A stretch of 64,000 nt of DNA from Physcomitrium patens. Its lineage: Eukaryota; Streptophyta; Bryopsida; Funariales; Funariaceae. The number at the start of each line of letters is the position of its first letter. Position 1 is the stretch's first letter. The translations under genes were made by a program, and so were the position numbers. Below the pieces are notes generated by a model that did no database searches, was not told the origin of the DNA, and worked only from the letters and a program-made list of their open reading frames with translations. The stretch spans positions 10,755,461 to 10,819,460 of the forward strand of contig NC_037267.1 in the NCBI RefSeq assembly GCF_000002425.4. Direction: 5' to 3'. This document shows positions 48,680 through 59,231 of this stretch, one piece after another.

Positions 48680-51600
48680 ATGGCGATGGAGGCGAGGCGA
48701 TCAATGTGCTTGGCTGATGATGCCGATCCTTCTGAGGTGTTTTCTTTAATCACAAGGCAATATTAGTGTTTCCACAAATTTAGCGAGGGTTGAGAAAGCT
48801 GACGAGTCGTGGTCGAATTTAAAATGACCCGAAGCTAATGTTTAAGAAAAAATTCAAATATCCGTATTCCCTTAACAGTTCATGAATCGCAATTTTCTAA
48901 TAAACCAGAGTTTGATGAGTGAAATTGCATGCTCTCATCTCTTTCCGCGAAGTGTTGATATATTGTATATTTACTGTTTGAAATGAGCTTTGGTAGGCCA
49001 TGATGATTGGTGCTTTCATGCTGATTGAATAAAAAATAGTAATTGTATGACAATGAATTGTAGAATTGTGGAATTGAACAACAGGATGAAATTATTTGCA
49101 GGTTCGTAGCAGGATTGAGTGTTTGATGAAGCTTTTTCTCAAGAGTTTGATGGTAGAAAATGATGTTGCGATAAAGCCCCTGTCACTGGTAAAGTCGCTT
49201 ATGATGTCGACACTTCTCTATGCGCCGCATTTTTCTACTGTGGCTTGAGTTTGAATTGCATAACATGGTTCAATTAAATGAAAGATGGAGTTGCTATTTG
49301 TCGACGCATCAATATGAGCTGAAGACGCTCAACAGAATTGAACGGATTTTTAGTGTTTTTGTTATAGCACCGCGCGTGCAGACGTTTTTTTATTCGCCTG
49401 AAACCGCTGTACTTAGAGCTGCGACTGTGTACATCACTTGCTGCGCAGATCTCCAGATCAGAGCGTAATGCGGGAGCAGATGAGGAAGGGGTTTACTTGA
49501 TGGATGCGACTTACGAGAAAGACTTTACTGTAAGGAACAGCGGGAAAAGCTTTTTTCTAGGTGATCACGGCTCCTAAAGAACACACACATTGTCTGCGCT
49601 GATACTTCAAACAACAAGTGCAATTTCTCAATCCGCCAAAATTTGTGCTCCACTTGCTTAAATTGTATATCAATGAGCTGTGAAGGGAACATGGAGATTT
49701 GAATTTTTTCTTAATCACAGCTCATGTGCCGCGGTCTTAAGTGTGTTAATTATACCTGATTTACTGACTGACCTGTCATACACTTTGAGCCACATGATAT
49801 ATAGTTTGGAAGGTGATGCAAATCTGCTATCAATTGCTTGGGATTGGAAAACAAGCGACTCAAAGGGAAATATTCTACAATATTCTATCAACATCGAGCT
49901 CTTACATTACAAGCCAGAATCAAGTAAACAGTGCTATCCAAGGTAATCCCCAACTTTTTCAATGCTACTTTAGAATCTACACCAAAAATTTGCATCAAAC
50001 ATTAGTGAAATGATACAAGTCCCTCGTTGCAGATGCTGTGGCAGTTCTGCTTTGTACTCGTCGGAGCCTTGGCATTCTGGCTTCAAGTAAAGGTGCCGTG
50101 GTTGGTCGACTTGTGATCAAGGTTGGATGCTAGATTATGTCTTTACATTGACTCGTGATTACTATTACTACGTATCGATAAGTACGATCGGTTCCGGTTA
50201 AAACATAGTTCCAATATAATTGCCTTCTCCACTGCTGCACGACATTAAGTCATAGTTTTTTTGAAGGAGCATGGTGGAGATACGGTCGATTGTAGCAACT
50301 TAGGATCAAGCTCATATCCTATCAGCGCGGACATGAATATGAAACAACATTTTTACTCGGATGCAAGATATATACTTGTGATCGAGAAGGTGCGTCAAAT
50401 GTTGTCAAATTTGTAATCTAATCCGATTCATCGCACTTGTTATCAGGACGATATCTGACCGCTAGTTCTTTAAATGCAGGATGCCATTTTTCAAAGATTG
50501 GTGGAAGAGCGCTTCTTCCTTAAAGTTCCATGCATAATCATGACAGCAAAAGGCTTTCCTGACTTGGCATCCAGGTCTACGAACCAATGCCATCAGATTT
50601 AATGGTTCATCATGTTTTACGTACAATTGAATCACAAGAGAATTGGATATTTGAGTACAAGAAGTCTGTCGATCGCCTACTGCTTTGTCATCTTATACCA
50701 ACAAATAGTGTTATTCCGTGCAGAGCATTATTGCATCGACTGCACCAAGAATTTCCGAGCATGCTTATTTTCGCTCTCGTGGACTGGTGAGTCCCACTGT
50801 ACCTGAAAAGATTCACTTTGTCTTCACTTTTTGAGGTTCCGCAGGCACATGTAACGAACTTTATTCTCTGTGGTCATGCTGAAGCTGTTGCGCATGGCAT
50901 CTCACACTTGAATGGGGACATTGCCTCAGGAATCCAGCAGGTCTGGCCATTATTTGTACATACAGATTTGGGAGCATTAGAATGGGGTTGGAGGCACCAC
51001 GTTACGGTAAGGTCATGTTCTGATACGACTTTCACTAGGATTGAAGGTATTCGCTACAAGAAATGATTCATATTATGTACATCGATATTGCTAGCAGTAA
51101 CATACTCGACTCTTTGACATGCGAAGGCATTCGAATGGTCCAGCAAAGTGCCAAATTCAAAACGAAATTGGTCATCAGTTTCTGAATGCCAGTGAGTGCC
51201 CGCAGTTTGCGATGTCAAGTGGCTTGGGTTGCGCAATCGAGACGCTCTCACCTACGTGCCAGCAACTGCTTTTACGAGCCTTACAGACAGAGATATGACG
51301 CAGGCAAGGAGCTTGCTTGCTTCGAAGATGCTCCAGGTATGAATACTTGAACAAAGACTTGGTCTTGTATTACAGAAGAATCTGTTTTTCATTTTGTGTT
51401 GCTCAAAAGCAGCATAATGAATGCCACATTTTCATAGGAAACCCTTCAAGTCACCAACCAGCTGAATTCACGGAAAACAAAGGATTTCCCTTTGTGTTGA
51501 CTGTTGAGACACGACCAAAGCCATCACTGTACGGCGTAGCAAGCAAATAACTTCGGCCAGTTGCTCTGTATTGTGTCTGTGTGATTGGTTGGTGGGAGCC

Positions 51601-51804
51601 GCGATCTTGAGTACTGTTAAGAATGAATGTGGACTTGACAAATATAACATGCACTGGTTACAGAACCACAAGCAGTACAAGCAGGAGATACTCGAAATGC
51701 TTACTTTCGGACAAAAAGCTGAAATTGAGGCATTATATGCTCATGGCTATGAGTTCCTCGCCAAGTTCATTACTAAGAAAATCGTACGTCAAGATTTCAT
51801 CTAA
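48680..51804 (+). CDS. SPO11-2: Meiotic recombination transesterase SPO11-2
   Basis: Eleven exons fit GT-AG rules and stay in frame: 48,680-48,736, 49,102-49,152, 49,449-49,560, 49,805-49,942, 50,033-50,121, 50,267-50,389, 50,480-50,574, 50,724-50,786, 50,930-51,006, 51,206-51,336 and 51,664-51,804 (358 residues; Arabidopsis SPO11-2 has 383). The catalytic tyrosine is in QREIFYNIL (Tyr98 of this model). Toprim-fold motifs are ARYILVIEK (Glu189), [22 protein letters not shown] and ALVDWNPAGLAI (Asp242). The C-terminus is [26 protein letters not shown] identifies the SPO11-2 branch, not SPO11-1 or TOP6A. In the nucleus it makes meiotic double-strand breaks together with SPO11-1 and MTOPVIB. Exons 1 and 2 are the least certain. 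The upstream neighbour is retroelement D. Confidence 0.88.
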
Positions 51805-53800
51805 CTTCTTTGAAGATATTTTTGGCGCGTTTGCTTGGTTCTCATTTATCCACATTCTTCCTGTTGTCACTAAGGAAGCCCACACTGTGCTGTAGTCGGT
51901 GGATAGCCTAAATGAAGAAAGAAAATTAGTTCAATTTGCCATATAAGGATGGACATGGTTGCAAACTTCGCGGATTCTTAAAATACACATCCAGAAATTA
52001 GTGACCCTGAATCGAGTGCAACTTTTAAGGATTCCCTTTTAAGTTCGAGTTTCTCCTGAAAGTGTCAACTCGCCTATGTTCAGCTATTGTAAAAATAGCG
52101 AAGAATTTAAGCTCGGAGTTCCAAAGTGCAACTTGTTAACGACGCAAACTTGTCAAAATATCAACCGCAATGTCTTCCTACAGTTCACTGAATCGCTGCG
52201 GTACTTACACAGCGGAAACGGTGTACTGAAGTATGATTGTTGGTTAGTGAGTAGCTTACCCGAGAAGTTAGCGGATTCAGAGGTTTTGAATTTGATGTCT
52301 GTCAAATACTCCTACAATTGAGCTAGTGTTGAGAATTCCAAGAGCTGCGAAAGGTCTTTGAGGTAAACTTTGAAGCTTTCCACTCCTTTAGAGTTACCTA
52401 ACAAAACCACCATATATTCCATAATCAATATACTTTAAAGTATTCATGGTTTCTGAAACCCTGCAAATCTCTCTCAGAGTTTTGAAAATCTAAAATATTT
52501 GAAAGTCGGTAAACTAGACGCATTATTATAACTCCATGGCAATTGAATCGAAAAGAAACTCTATTAAATCTCAAAATGGAACTGTGACTTGATCCTTGTA
52601 CGTTCAAATGCAAGATGAAGTCCATACTCAAATTTGGTAATCAAATATTTTTTTATTCATAATTACCCTGAATTTTAAATTTAACATTTTAATTCAATCT
52701 CTTTAAAACAAATTCCCAAAATGAAAAGTAACTTCAATGAATACTCTTCAAAAAAAAAAAAAAAAAAAAAAAAAATGGTGTAGAAGAAAATTTCAATAAA
52801 ATATGTTTAAATCACAGTTTATAACAGTCTAAAAATAAAAAATGAAAGCGATGTTTGAATGATGAGTCTTTCAATTCAAAGAGTATTTATGGATGTCATA
52901 GAAAGACAAATTTTATGACGATGCAAGACATGTTCTTGGGGTTCTCTTGGAGTGAAGATTGATTTGTGAAGTACAAAGCAATGTAAATGTGTTGTACAGG
53001 ACAAATTTGACTTATATTTTGTATCAGCTTTAAAATTTATGCACTCAACATTTATTTGATTGAATATTGTGGTAAATTCATTTATTTGCAACAGATACAA
53101 CATCCACCAGGATCGCATAAATGAGTGAATAAAATATGCAGGCATGTAAACGCCGATCACCAGACGTAGCAGCAGGATCATCACTCCCAATCCCTGCTTT
53201 GTTTGTTCTACCACCTCGATGATGCCCAGCGGTAGTGTGTTCCGAAAATCACTGCTGGGATTGTAGCTCCTCGAAAAGTGGCTCATCTTTGTTTTGTTTG
53301 TAGTGCCTGTCGTCTTTCTCGTATGGATTTCCTCGTTGTGATTTTGTCCGCGTCCGGGAGAAGGCTCCCTGGTACAAGCGCGTGTACTGGAGAAGAGTCC
53401 ACACTACCTTCAGACAAAATCCAAAATAATAATAACAATAAGATCATTTCCTCAGCACAATCCTGTTTTAGGAAGAGTCGATTATCACACCGAAGAGGAC
53501 AATAGAAAAGACAACCAAGTTATTCGAAAGGTTGACAGTCATTTTCAAACAAGCACGACCTCCATTGAACAAAAGCGAACGCAAGGATCGTTAGATGTTT
53601 AGAGAGACCAAGACACAGATACACGGAAACAACGAAAGAAGATGTCCAGTGTGAATATTAGAGTCGATTAATAACGTGCTGGGGAAGAAAGTTGCGGAAT
53701 TTTGCGGAAAACTGGAACCCAAATAAAAATGAAAGAACAAACAAATGAACGAACGAACAAAACTGATGTTAAAAGGAGCGCAGATAAAAGTTAAGGTCTG
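51805..53800. other. Intergenic region between SPO11-2 and the kinase gene
   Basis: Moderately AT-rich. A poly-A tract of about 25 bases lies at about 52,751-52,775. One minus-strand open frame at 52,876-53,286 (136 codons, beginning MSHFSRSYNPSSDF, with a hydrophobic stretch LLLRLVIGVYMPAYF) could be a small protein or an exon. I recognise no family and it has no other support. Short GAAC repeats occur near 53,740-53,760. Confidence 0.4.
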
Positions 53801-54211
53801 ATATTTATGAAAACCTACTGATACATGAAATAGTGCTACTACCTAATCTAAAAGCCTGCATGCTCAAGTGCCATGAGGACATGGCCATCACTTTGCGGCA
53901 AGTTTACCTCGTATCCTCATACTTGCGGCCGGATAGATAAGCATGTTTGAAATCAATGAAGCACAAGGGAAGCACATAACAAGTGCATCCTGGCTTTGAA
54001 GTATTTGTACAATCGTTTGTCTGAGTAGGGTGGAAATGGAACACAGATAACTCAGGGCATCGAATAACCCAGCCGCCTCGTATCTCCCAGCTCCTGTATT
54101 CGACGTGCTCAGTCGCATTTACAGCGACGAGGGACATGGTGACGGAGAGTTGGATCAAAAGTCACAAATAGCGGAAATGTGAAGGTGGGGGATGTGAATA
54201 AGAGTATCGCT
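53801..54211 (-). other. Probable 3' UTR of the kinase gene
   Basis: Sequence of gene-like composition directly after the kinase stop codon on the minus strand. No coding sequence is recognised. The extent is a guess from the composition change. Confidence 0.35.
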
Positions 54212-55615
54212 TCAACATAACCCCCAGAATGAACATGAACTGAAGCAATGAAACATGCTCTTGGGTTCGTCAGCTGGTGGTGCGGAATCAGAGAAAGAGC
54301 CGTCTTTCGATGGATTTGAGGCGGAAGGATTTTTTGGGGAGCTGTCGTCCTTGATGGCTATAACAAGTGTCGGAGCCGTTTTCTCCAGTGATTTCTTTTC
54401 CGTCTTCGGCGACTCCTTACCCACCTTTGGAGAGCCCGTCTTTGGCGATTCCTTACGCACCTTCGGAGATCCCTTGTCTGTTTTCGGAACGCCCTTCCCC
54501 GTCTTTGATGATTTCTTCTCTGCAGTGAGAGATTTGTTGTCCACGGTCGAAGGTTTCTTTGGCGCACTGGAAAGCTTCTTCTCAGGTTCGTGAAGAGTGC
54601 TTAAAAAGGCGGTCAGCATTCTAACCACCTGTGCGAAATTAGGCCGCGTTTCAGGATCCTCAGCCCAGCAAGACTGCAGGATGAACACAAGGTCCTCATG
54701 AATACCCTTCGGGATGGCTGGCCTTGTATTCTTAAAGGCTGCCGCATATGCTGCCTGCAGGTTGGACATCCCTTCAAACGGCATCCTGTTCGCCAGTAGT
54801 TCCCACAACACAATTGCAAAACTGTACACATCCACTTTGTGGTTGTAATGTTTCTTCTCACCATGCCGGAGAGTGACAGTGCTGTATAGCTCTGGCGCCA
54901 TCCACCTGTAAGTCCCCGTCTCCGCAGTCATCATCTCAGCGAGAGTTTCCTCCCTGGCAAGTCCAAAATCTACTAACTTAAGAAGTTTGTGATCTGCCGT
55001 CAACAGCAAGTTATCTGGCTTCAGATCACGGTGAATGATCCCATTCCCATGTAGGCATTCCATAGCCTGAGCAATGTCAAGAGCAAACTTCACGGAGCAC
55101 CTCAAATCCAACAAATTAGGCCGCAATGTAAGCATATACTTCTTCAGTGATCGCCCTTCCATAAGCTCCGTGACAATAACCATCACAGGCTCCATACATG
55201 CTCCCACAAACCTAACCAAGTTTCTGTGCTCGACCCTCGCCAACATGGCAACCTCACGCACAAACCCCGCCACCAGCTTCGCATGATCATCAGGATTTTT
55301 CGTGGGCTGCAAAATCTTCACCGCCACTTTCTGATCCAAGTACTTCCCTTCATACACCTTCCCGTGCGCACCTTCTCCGATTTTAGGTCCTACAAAGAGC
55401 AACTTTGGATTGATCAAAAATCTATCCTCCAAATAAAACCCCTTGTCTGTTCCTGCTCCAGCTCCTGCTCCTGCTCCGGCTATCCTAATCTTCATGCTTC
55501 TACGACCCACACTCTCTCCTCCCCACCCCCATTCCACACCAGGATCCACTCTCGCACCCTGAAACACCATTGCTTCCCGTTGCTTTAGACTATACCGATC
55601 ATCCCCTAGCCTCAT
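54212..55615 (-). CDS. ATN1-like Raf-type MAPKKK (Ser/Thr kinase)
   Basis: A single exon of 467 residues. The kinase domain covers about residues 75-340. It has a glycine loop IGEGAHGKVYEG (79-90), catalytic VAVK (Lys100), FVREVAML (Glu121), HRDLKPDN (Asp197), DFGLARE (Asp217), TYRWMAPE and WELLANRMPFEGMSNLQ. These match the Raf-like group C kinases around Arabidopsis ATN1, with all catalytic residues present. The N-terminus carries a run of five Ala-Gly pairs. The tail after residue 345 is unusual for the group: Lys/Ser/Pro repeats of the form SPK and GSPKV (about 370-410), then a cysteine-rich end, CFSSCSFWGLC, that could be lipid-modified. It probably acts in cytosolic or membrane-bound stress or growth signalling. 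Met16 or Met41 are alternative starts. Confidence 0.93.
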   Translation of the reverse strand: MRLGDDRYSLKQREAMVFQGARVDPGVEWGWGGESVGRRSMKIRIAGAGAGAGAGTDKGFYLEDRFLINPKLLFVGPKIGEGAHGKVYEGKYLDQKVAVKILQPTKNPDDHAKLVAGFVREVAMLARVEHRNLVRFVGACMEPVMVIVTELMEGRSLKKYMLTLRPNLLDLRCSVKFALDIAQAMECLHGNGIIHRDLKPDNLLLTADHKLLKLVDFGLAREETLAEMMTAETGTYRWMAPELYSTVTLRHGEKKHYNHKVDVYSFAIVLWELLANRMPFEGMSNLQAAYAAAFKNTRPAIPKGIHEDLVFILQSCWAEDPETRPNFAQVVRMLTAFLSTLHEPEKKLSSAPKKPSTVDNKSLTAEKKSSKTGKGVPKTDKGSPKVRKESPKTGSPKVGKESPKTEKKSLEKTAPTLVIAIKDDSSPKNPSASNPSKDGSFSDSAPPADEPKSMFHCFSSCSFWGLC

Positions 55616-56080
55616 ATTCTCCCTGCCAAAACCTACTACCCCTACGTCAAAACCTCACTCTCTCTGTCTCTCACTCACTCTCAACTCCAACTTCTCTCAA
55701 CACCATATTCAAGACGACATTCCTCCATGATGGAATGCAAACCAGCATCCCCACAACTTCCCTCCGTCTCTATTCTCACGCTCCCTGCTCGTATTATCCC
55801 TACACATCACCAAACGTGTTCGGAAAACGTCCCCTACGCCAACAACACAACCAAGAAGGTATACGTGCGGACGCTCCAGCCCACTTGGCGGCCGAAGCGA
55901 GACCGCGTGGAACAGTCAAATGGTGCGCGTTAAACCCTCCTTCCCTCTGTCTGTACCCTTCCCTCTGTCTGTACCCTTCCCTCCCCTCCCCTCCCCTCCC
56001 TCGTCCACCGCGTTGAGTTGTGTTGTGTTCCACCGTAGTAGTAGTAGTAGTAGGAGTAGTAGCAGCAGGGCAGCCCAGCT
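55616..56080 (-). promoter_or_regulatory. Leader and promoter side of the kinase gene, with a purine-rich tract
   Basis: On the minus strand this is the upstream region of the kinase. A block at about 55,934-56,008, pyrimidine-rich on the plus strand, holds a repeated CCCTTCCCTCTGTCTGTA unit followed by CCCTC units. On the kinase's sense strand this is a GA-rich tract, typical of plant core promoters or leaders. A (GTA)n microsatellite follows at about 56,034-56,066. Several overlapping open frames are composition artefacts. Confidence 0.45.
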
Positions 56081-57137
56081 ATGGCGTGGGCTCTCTCCAC
56101 ACAAACCCCAATGCCCACGCACAACTGGGTCTTCATTTGCTACCAGAGAGGCGGAGTTCCCGTGCCTCCCACCCGGTTCCCCAACCTGTTCCCCACTGTT
56201 CTCGCCGCGCTGCTCGTCGTGGACCCTCATTCGACCACGTGGTCGCTGGCGTTTCTAGGCTTGTCGTTCGCGGTTCACATTGCTGGGTATTCGTATACTT
56301 GTATCGTCTTGTATGTATATGTGTATGTATGTGTGTATGTGTGTATGTGTAGGTGTATATCTGGATGTGTGTAGGTCTGAATATTAAATAACGTTAACTC
56401 TGAATTTCATTTCTTGTTGAAATACAATCGTGAAGTGATATTTCACTGTGTGAAAAAAATTAACAGCTTCCACGCCTCAACATTATATGCTGATTTAATT
56501 TTTTATTTATTAAAATTTATTTGTTTGTTTGTTTAAATTGTTTTCTATTTTTCTTGATTTATTTTTTAAATTTTTAACATGTGTGCATGTTTTCTTTTTA
56601 AATAATTATATGTGTGCAGAAATGTCATTTTAATTTTTTTAAATATATGTGGTTATATTCATGCCAGTTACAAGCGTTTTGGGAGTTAAATAATGGAAAT
56701 GAGTTGTTTCCAATGTAGAAATCTGACCATAATATTAAATTAGCTATTGAATTTATTTTGTTGGATTAATCGAAACAAAATTTATCCTTTAAATAAAAAA
56801 TGTAATTTTTACATGATCAGCCACTGTGAAATAATCACACAAATATTATTATTTATATTCTCTAAATGTGTTTTATAATGATACTTCAGATGTTAGAATA
56901 AAAGCTACAAAGATATTTACAAAATCCTGAGAGTCACAATAATATAAAATTTGTTGCTATTAAAAGTTTGAAAAATTCATCATGGATGTAAGTCCAAGTG
57001 AACTTGATGTCTTTTTAGATCTCCCAAGAGGATTACAAAATGTTTTTAAACCATTGAATCATTCCTGAGACTTTTCTTAACAATTTTAGAAAATTTCAAT
57101 AACTTTTCACAAATATTTAATAGAAGTATGAACAGAA

Positions 57138-57189
57138 AGTTTCAATAACAAGCATTCACAAAAAGTTTCAATAACAAGCATTCACAAAA
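57138..57189. repeat. 26-bp tandem duplication
   Basis: The unit AGTTTCAATAACAAGCATTC plus CACAAA begins at 57,138 and again at 57,164, and the two copies are identical. Confidence 0.85.
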
Positions 57190-57355
57190 AGTTCCTAGAT
57201 AAAAATAAAAGTAAAAAGTCATCATGAGAGGTTCTCTTACAATGCAAATAAAGATTTTTCACAAGGAGTTTATTTTGTTTATTTTGCATTCTCTTATTGA
57301 CTAGTAGTTTACACATGTGTTAATATTTATAATGTAATTCTGCATTTCTTAATAT

Positions 57356-57391
<36 letters not shown>

Positions 57392-58202
57392 GTATGTTTG
57401 GTATCTTCGAAATTCCAGTAAATTTTCTCACGTGAGTTTTAGGATTCATTTTATTTTGCTTTGTTTACTTTCAAAAGTATTGCAGGCTTTAAATTTAAAC
57501 ATTCATCCATAAATTGACATGCATGATTTGAAAAAAGCAAAATTGGTATTGTGAAATTTACAGAGTGGACACACAACATTAATCTTAAACAAGCTTCCTT
57601 GAAATTGATGATTCCACACTTTGATGGCTATGACAACATATTACATTAAAAATTTCCACACTTTAAAAAATTAACTAGGTGCACAATCCCAACTGTAAAA
57701 TCCCAAACTTGCATAGGGTATATTCCTGCTGTGTCAAAAGAATAAAAGAAAAACTAGGTGCACAACATTTCATTTGCACTTACTTTTTAGATTATATCTA
57801 CACACCATTGAGAATAAATTTCTAATTGTGAAGGAGCACTTTTGTAAATTTGGATGAAAGAATCTCTTACATAAAACAGTTTAAGGTATAAACTAGATAA
57901 GACAAAAAAATCAGCTCTAATTGGTTGCATATCTCATTGTTTTTCATCATAAGTGAAGCAATAATTCAACTTTTGATCAATTTGAGATTAAAATCTGCAT
58001 GCTGTTGCTGCAAATTGCCAAGAGTAGTGCTACAAGATCACTAGGTGTGGAGCTCACAAGCACCACAAATGTGGAATGACATGCAACATGGAGTTTCATG
58101 TCTTATGAAGCTTCAAACAAAAGGTTAATTTACAATACATAGTTTACAATATTATTTTTGTGGCCAATGGCACGGGTTTTGACTACTATTACATAATGAA
58201 AA

Positions 58203-58278
58203 AACTTTCTATTTCAAGATTTGATAGAATTGATACAGAGGAATTTCTCAATTCTATCAAATCTTGAAATAGAAAGTT
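58203..58278. ncRNA. Candidate small-RNA hairpin 2 (perfect 31-bp arms)
   Basis: The arm at 58,203-58,233 is the exact reverse complement of the arm at 58,248-58,278, with a 14-nt loop. The arms begin AACTTTCTATTTCAAG and end AGAATTGA. A perfect stem of this length with so small a loop could be a young MIRNA-type or siRNA hairpin, or a small inverted-repeat element. No flanking target duplication was established and no promoter is visible. Confidence 0.4.
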
Positions 58279-58740
58279 ACATATCCAAAACAATATTTAC
58301 AAATCAAATAAGTTAGAATGTTCACAATGTTGCAGGCAAAAACTACATTGGGAAAAAAAGGTTACAATACACAATGAAATTTAAACCTTATTGCATTTTA
58401 TGTTATCATTGTAAGACAAACAAGCATTGTAATTGTATTAAAACAAATAAACAAACAAACAAACAACATCACAAACAATTTGTTAATGCTGTCAATCACC
58501 TCTCCTCTCCCCAATGGATGATTGCTTATTAGTCATTACTCTAATCACATTTTTACTTCATTTACAGTCTATCCCATATTCCTTTTTAGCAATTGACTAA
58601 TTCAATTGTAACAATAACAACAATGATAATTGAATCAACGAGCGAGTTCAAAATTCACAAAAATATATCAAACCTGCGAAGTTTCATGAGAAATGTCACT
58701 ACTGATGCTCTTCTAAATACCTTGTGATGTAAACCCTCGC

Positions 58741-59073
58741 TTAGTTAAGAATTGGGTCGACGTGAAATGCTATATTTTCAATCAAGCACATAAAGAATTG
58801 GCTGTAGTATCTCATGATGTCATAACCCACCTCCTGCTAAATCACATTCCAGCAAAACTTCAGTGGAAACGCTATGAAACCCTAATTTCTGGAGCAGGGC
58901 AAATTTGTTGCAGCGAAACTCACGGCTATGGCGTGAGAGCACGTTGCTGATCTCTCTCTCCGATGCGACGGTATTATACTTTTTGATTTGGATTTGCTTG
59001 AATGTTTGGCGGTTTATTTGTTGTTCTTCGTTTTGGAGGGCTGATCGTGATTGAGCCCTGAAGGAGCGACACC
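58741..59073 (+). promoter_or_regulatory. Promoter and 5' UTR side of sulfite oxidase
   Basis: The composition becomes gene-like here. The ATG at 59,074 sits in GACACCATGG, close to the plant start-codon consensus. A transcription start cannot be placed. Confidence 0.4.
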
Positions 59074-59195
59074 ATGGAATCACCTCCCCACTCTTCTCCC
59101 AAGGAACTCCGATTGCAAGGTTCTCTCTGTTACAACGACGAACCGCGTCGCAAGGAGGGACTGATCGTCGCTTCTATGGTGAGTCTATGATTATT

Positions 59196-59231
<36 letters not shown>

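Larger units (their letters stand above)
56081..58740. other. Intergenic region between the kinase and sulfite oxidase genes
   Basis: The left 300 bp are gene-like in composition and end in a GT/GTAT microsatellite (56,310-56,375). The remainder is AT-rich with no recognisable gene. It contains a 26-bp tandem duplication at 57,138-57,189, a (TA)n run at 57,355-57,392 and a perfect hairpin at 58,203-58,278. Confidence 0.5.

Noticed and set aside
49690-49705. 13-nt micro-exon (CTCATGTGCCGCG) in SPO11-2, giving LMCR before VWK.
   Set aside because: Extending the previous exon to 49,560 gives RNSGKSFFL followed by VWK in frame. This aligns better with other plant SPO11-2 proteins and needs no micro-exon.
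50050-50080. Possible loss of the SPO11 catalytic tyrosine: the text CTRRSLGI has Arg where Arabidopsis SPO11-1 and SPO11-2 have CSRY.
   Set aside because: The catalytic tyrosine lies in the earlier R-(D/E)-(I/L)-F/Y-Y motif, which is intact here as QREIFYNIL. Animal SPO11 also has Arg at the later position.
52876-53286. 136-codon minus-strand open frame with a hydrophobic segment.
   Set aside because: No recognised family, no splice partners and no coding bias that I can see. It is mentioned only within the intergenic entry.
55916-56374. Overlapping open frames on both strands next to the kinase gene.
   Set aside because: They are created by pyrimidine-rich and microsatellite repeats in the leader and promoter region.
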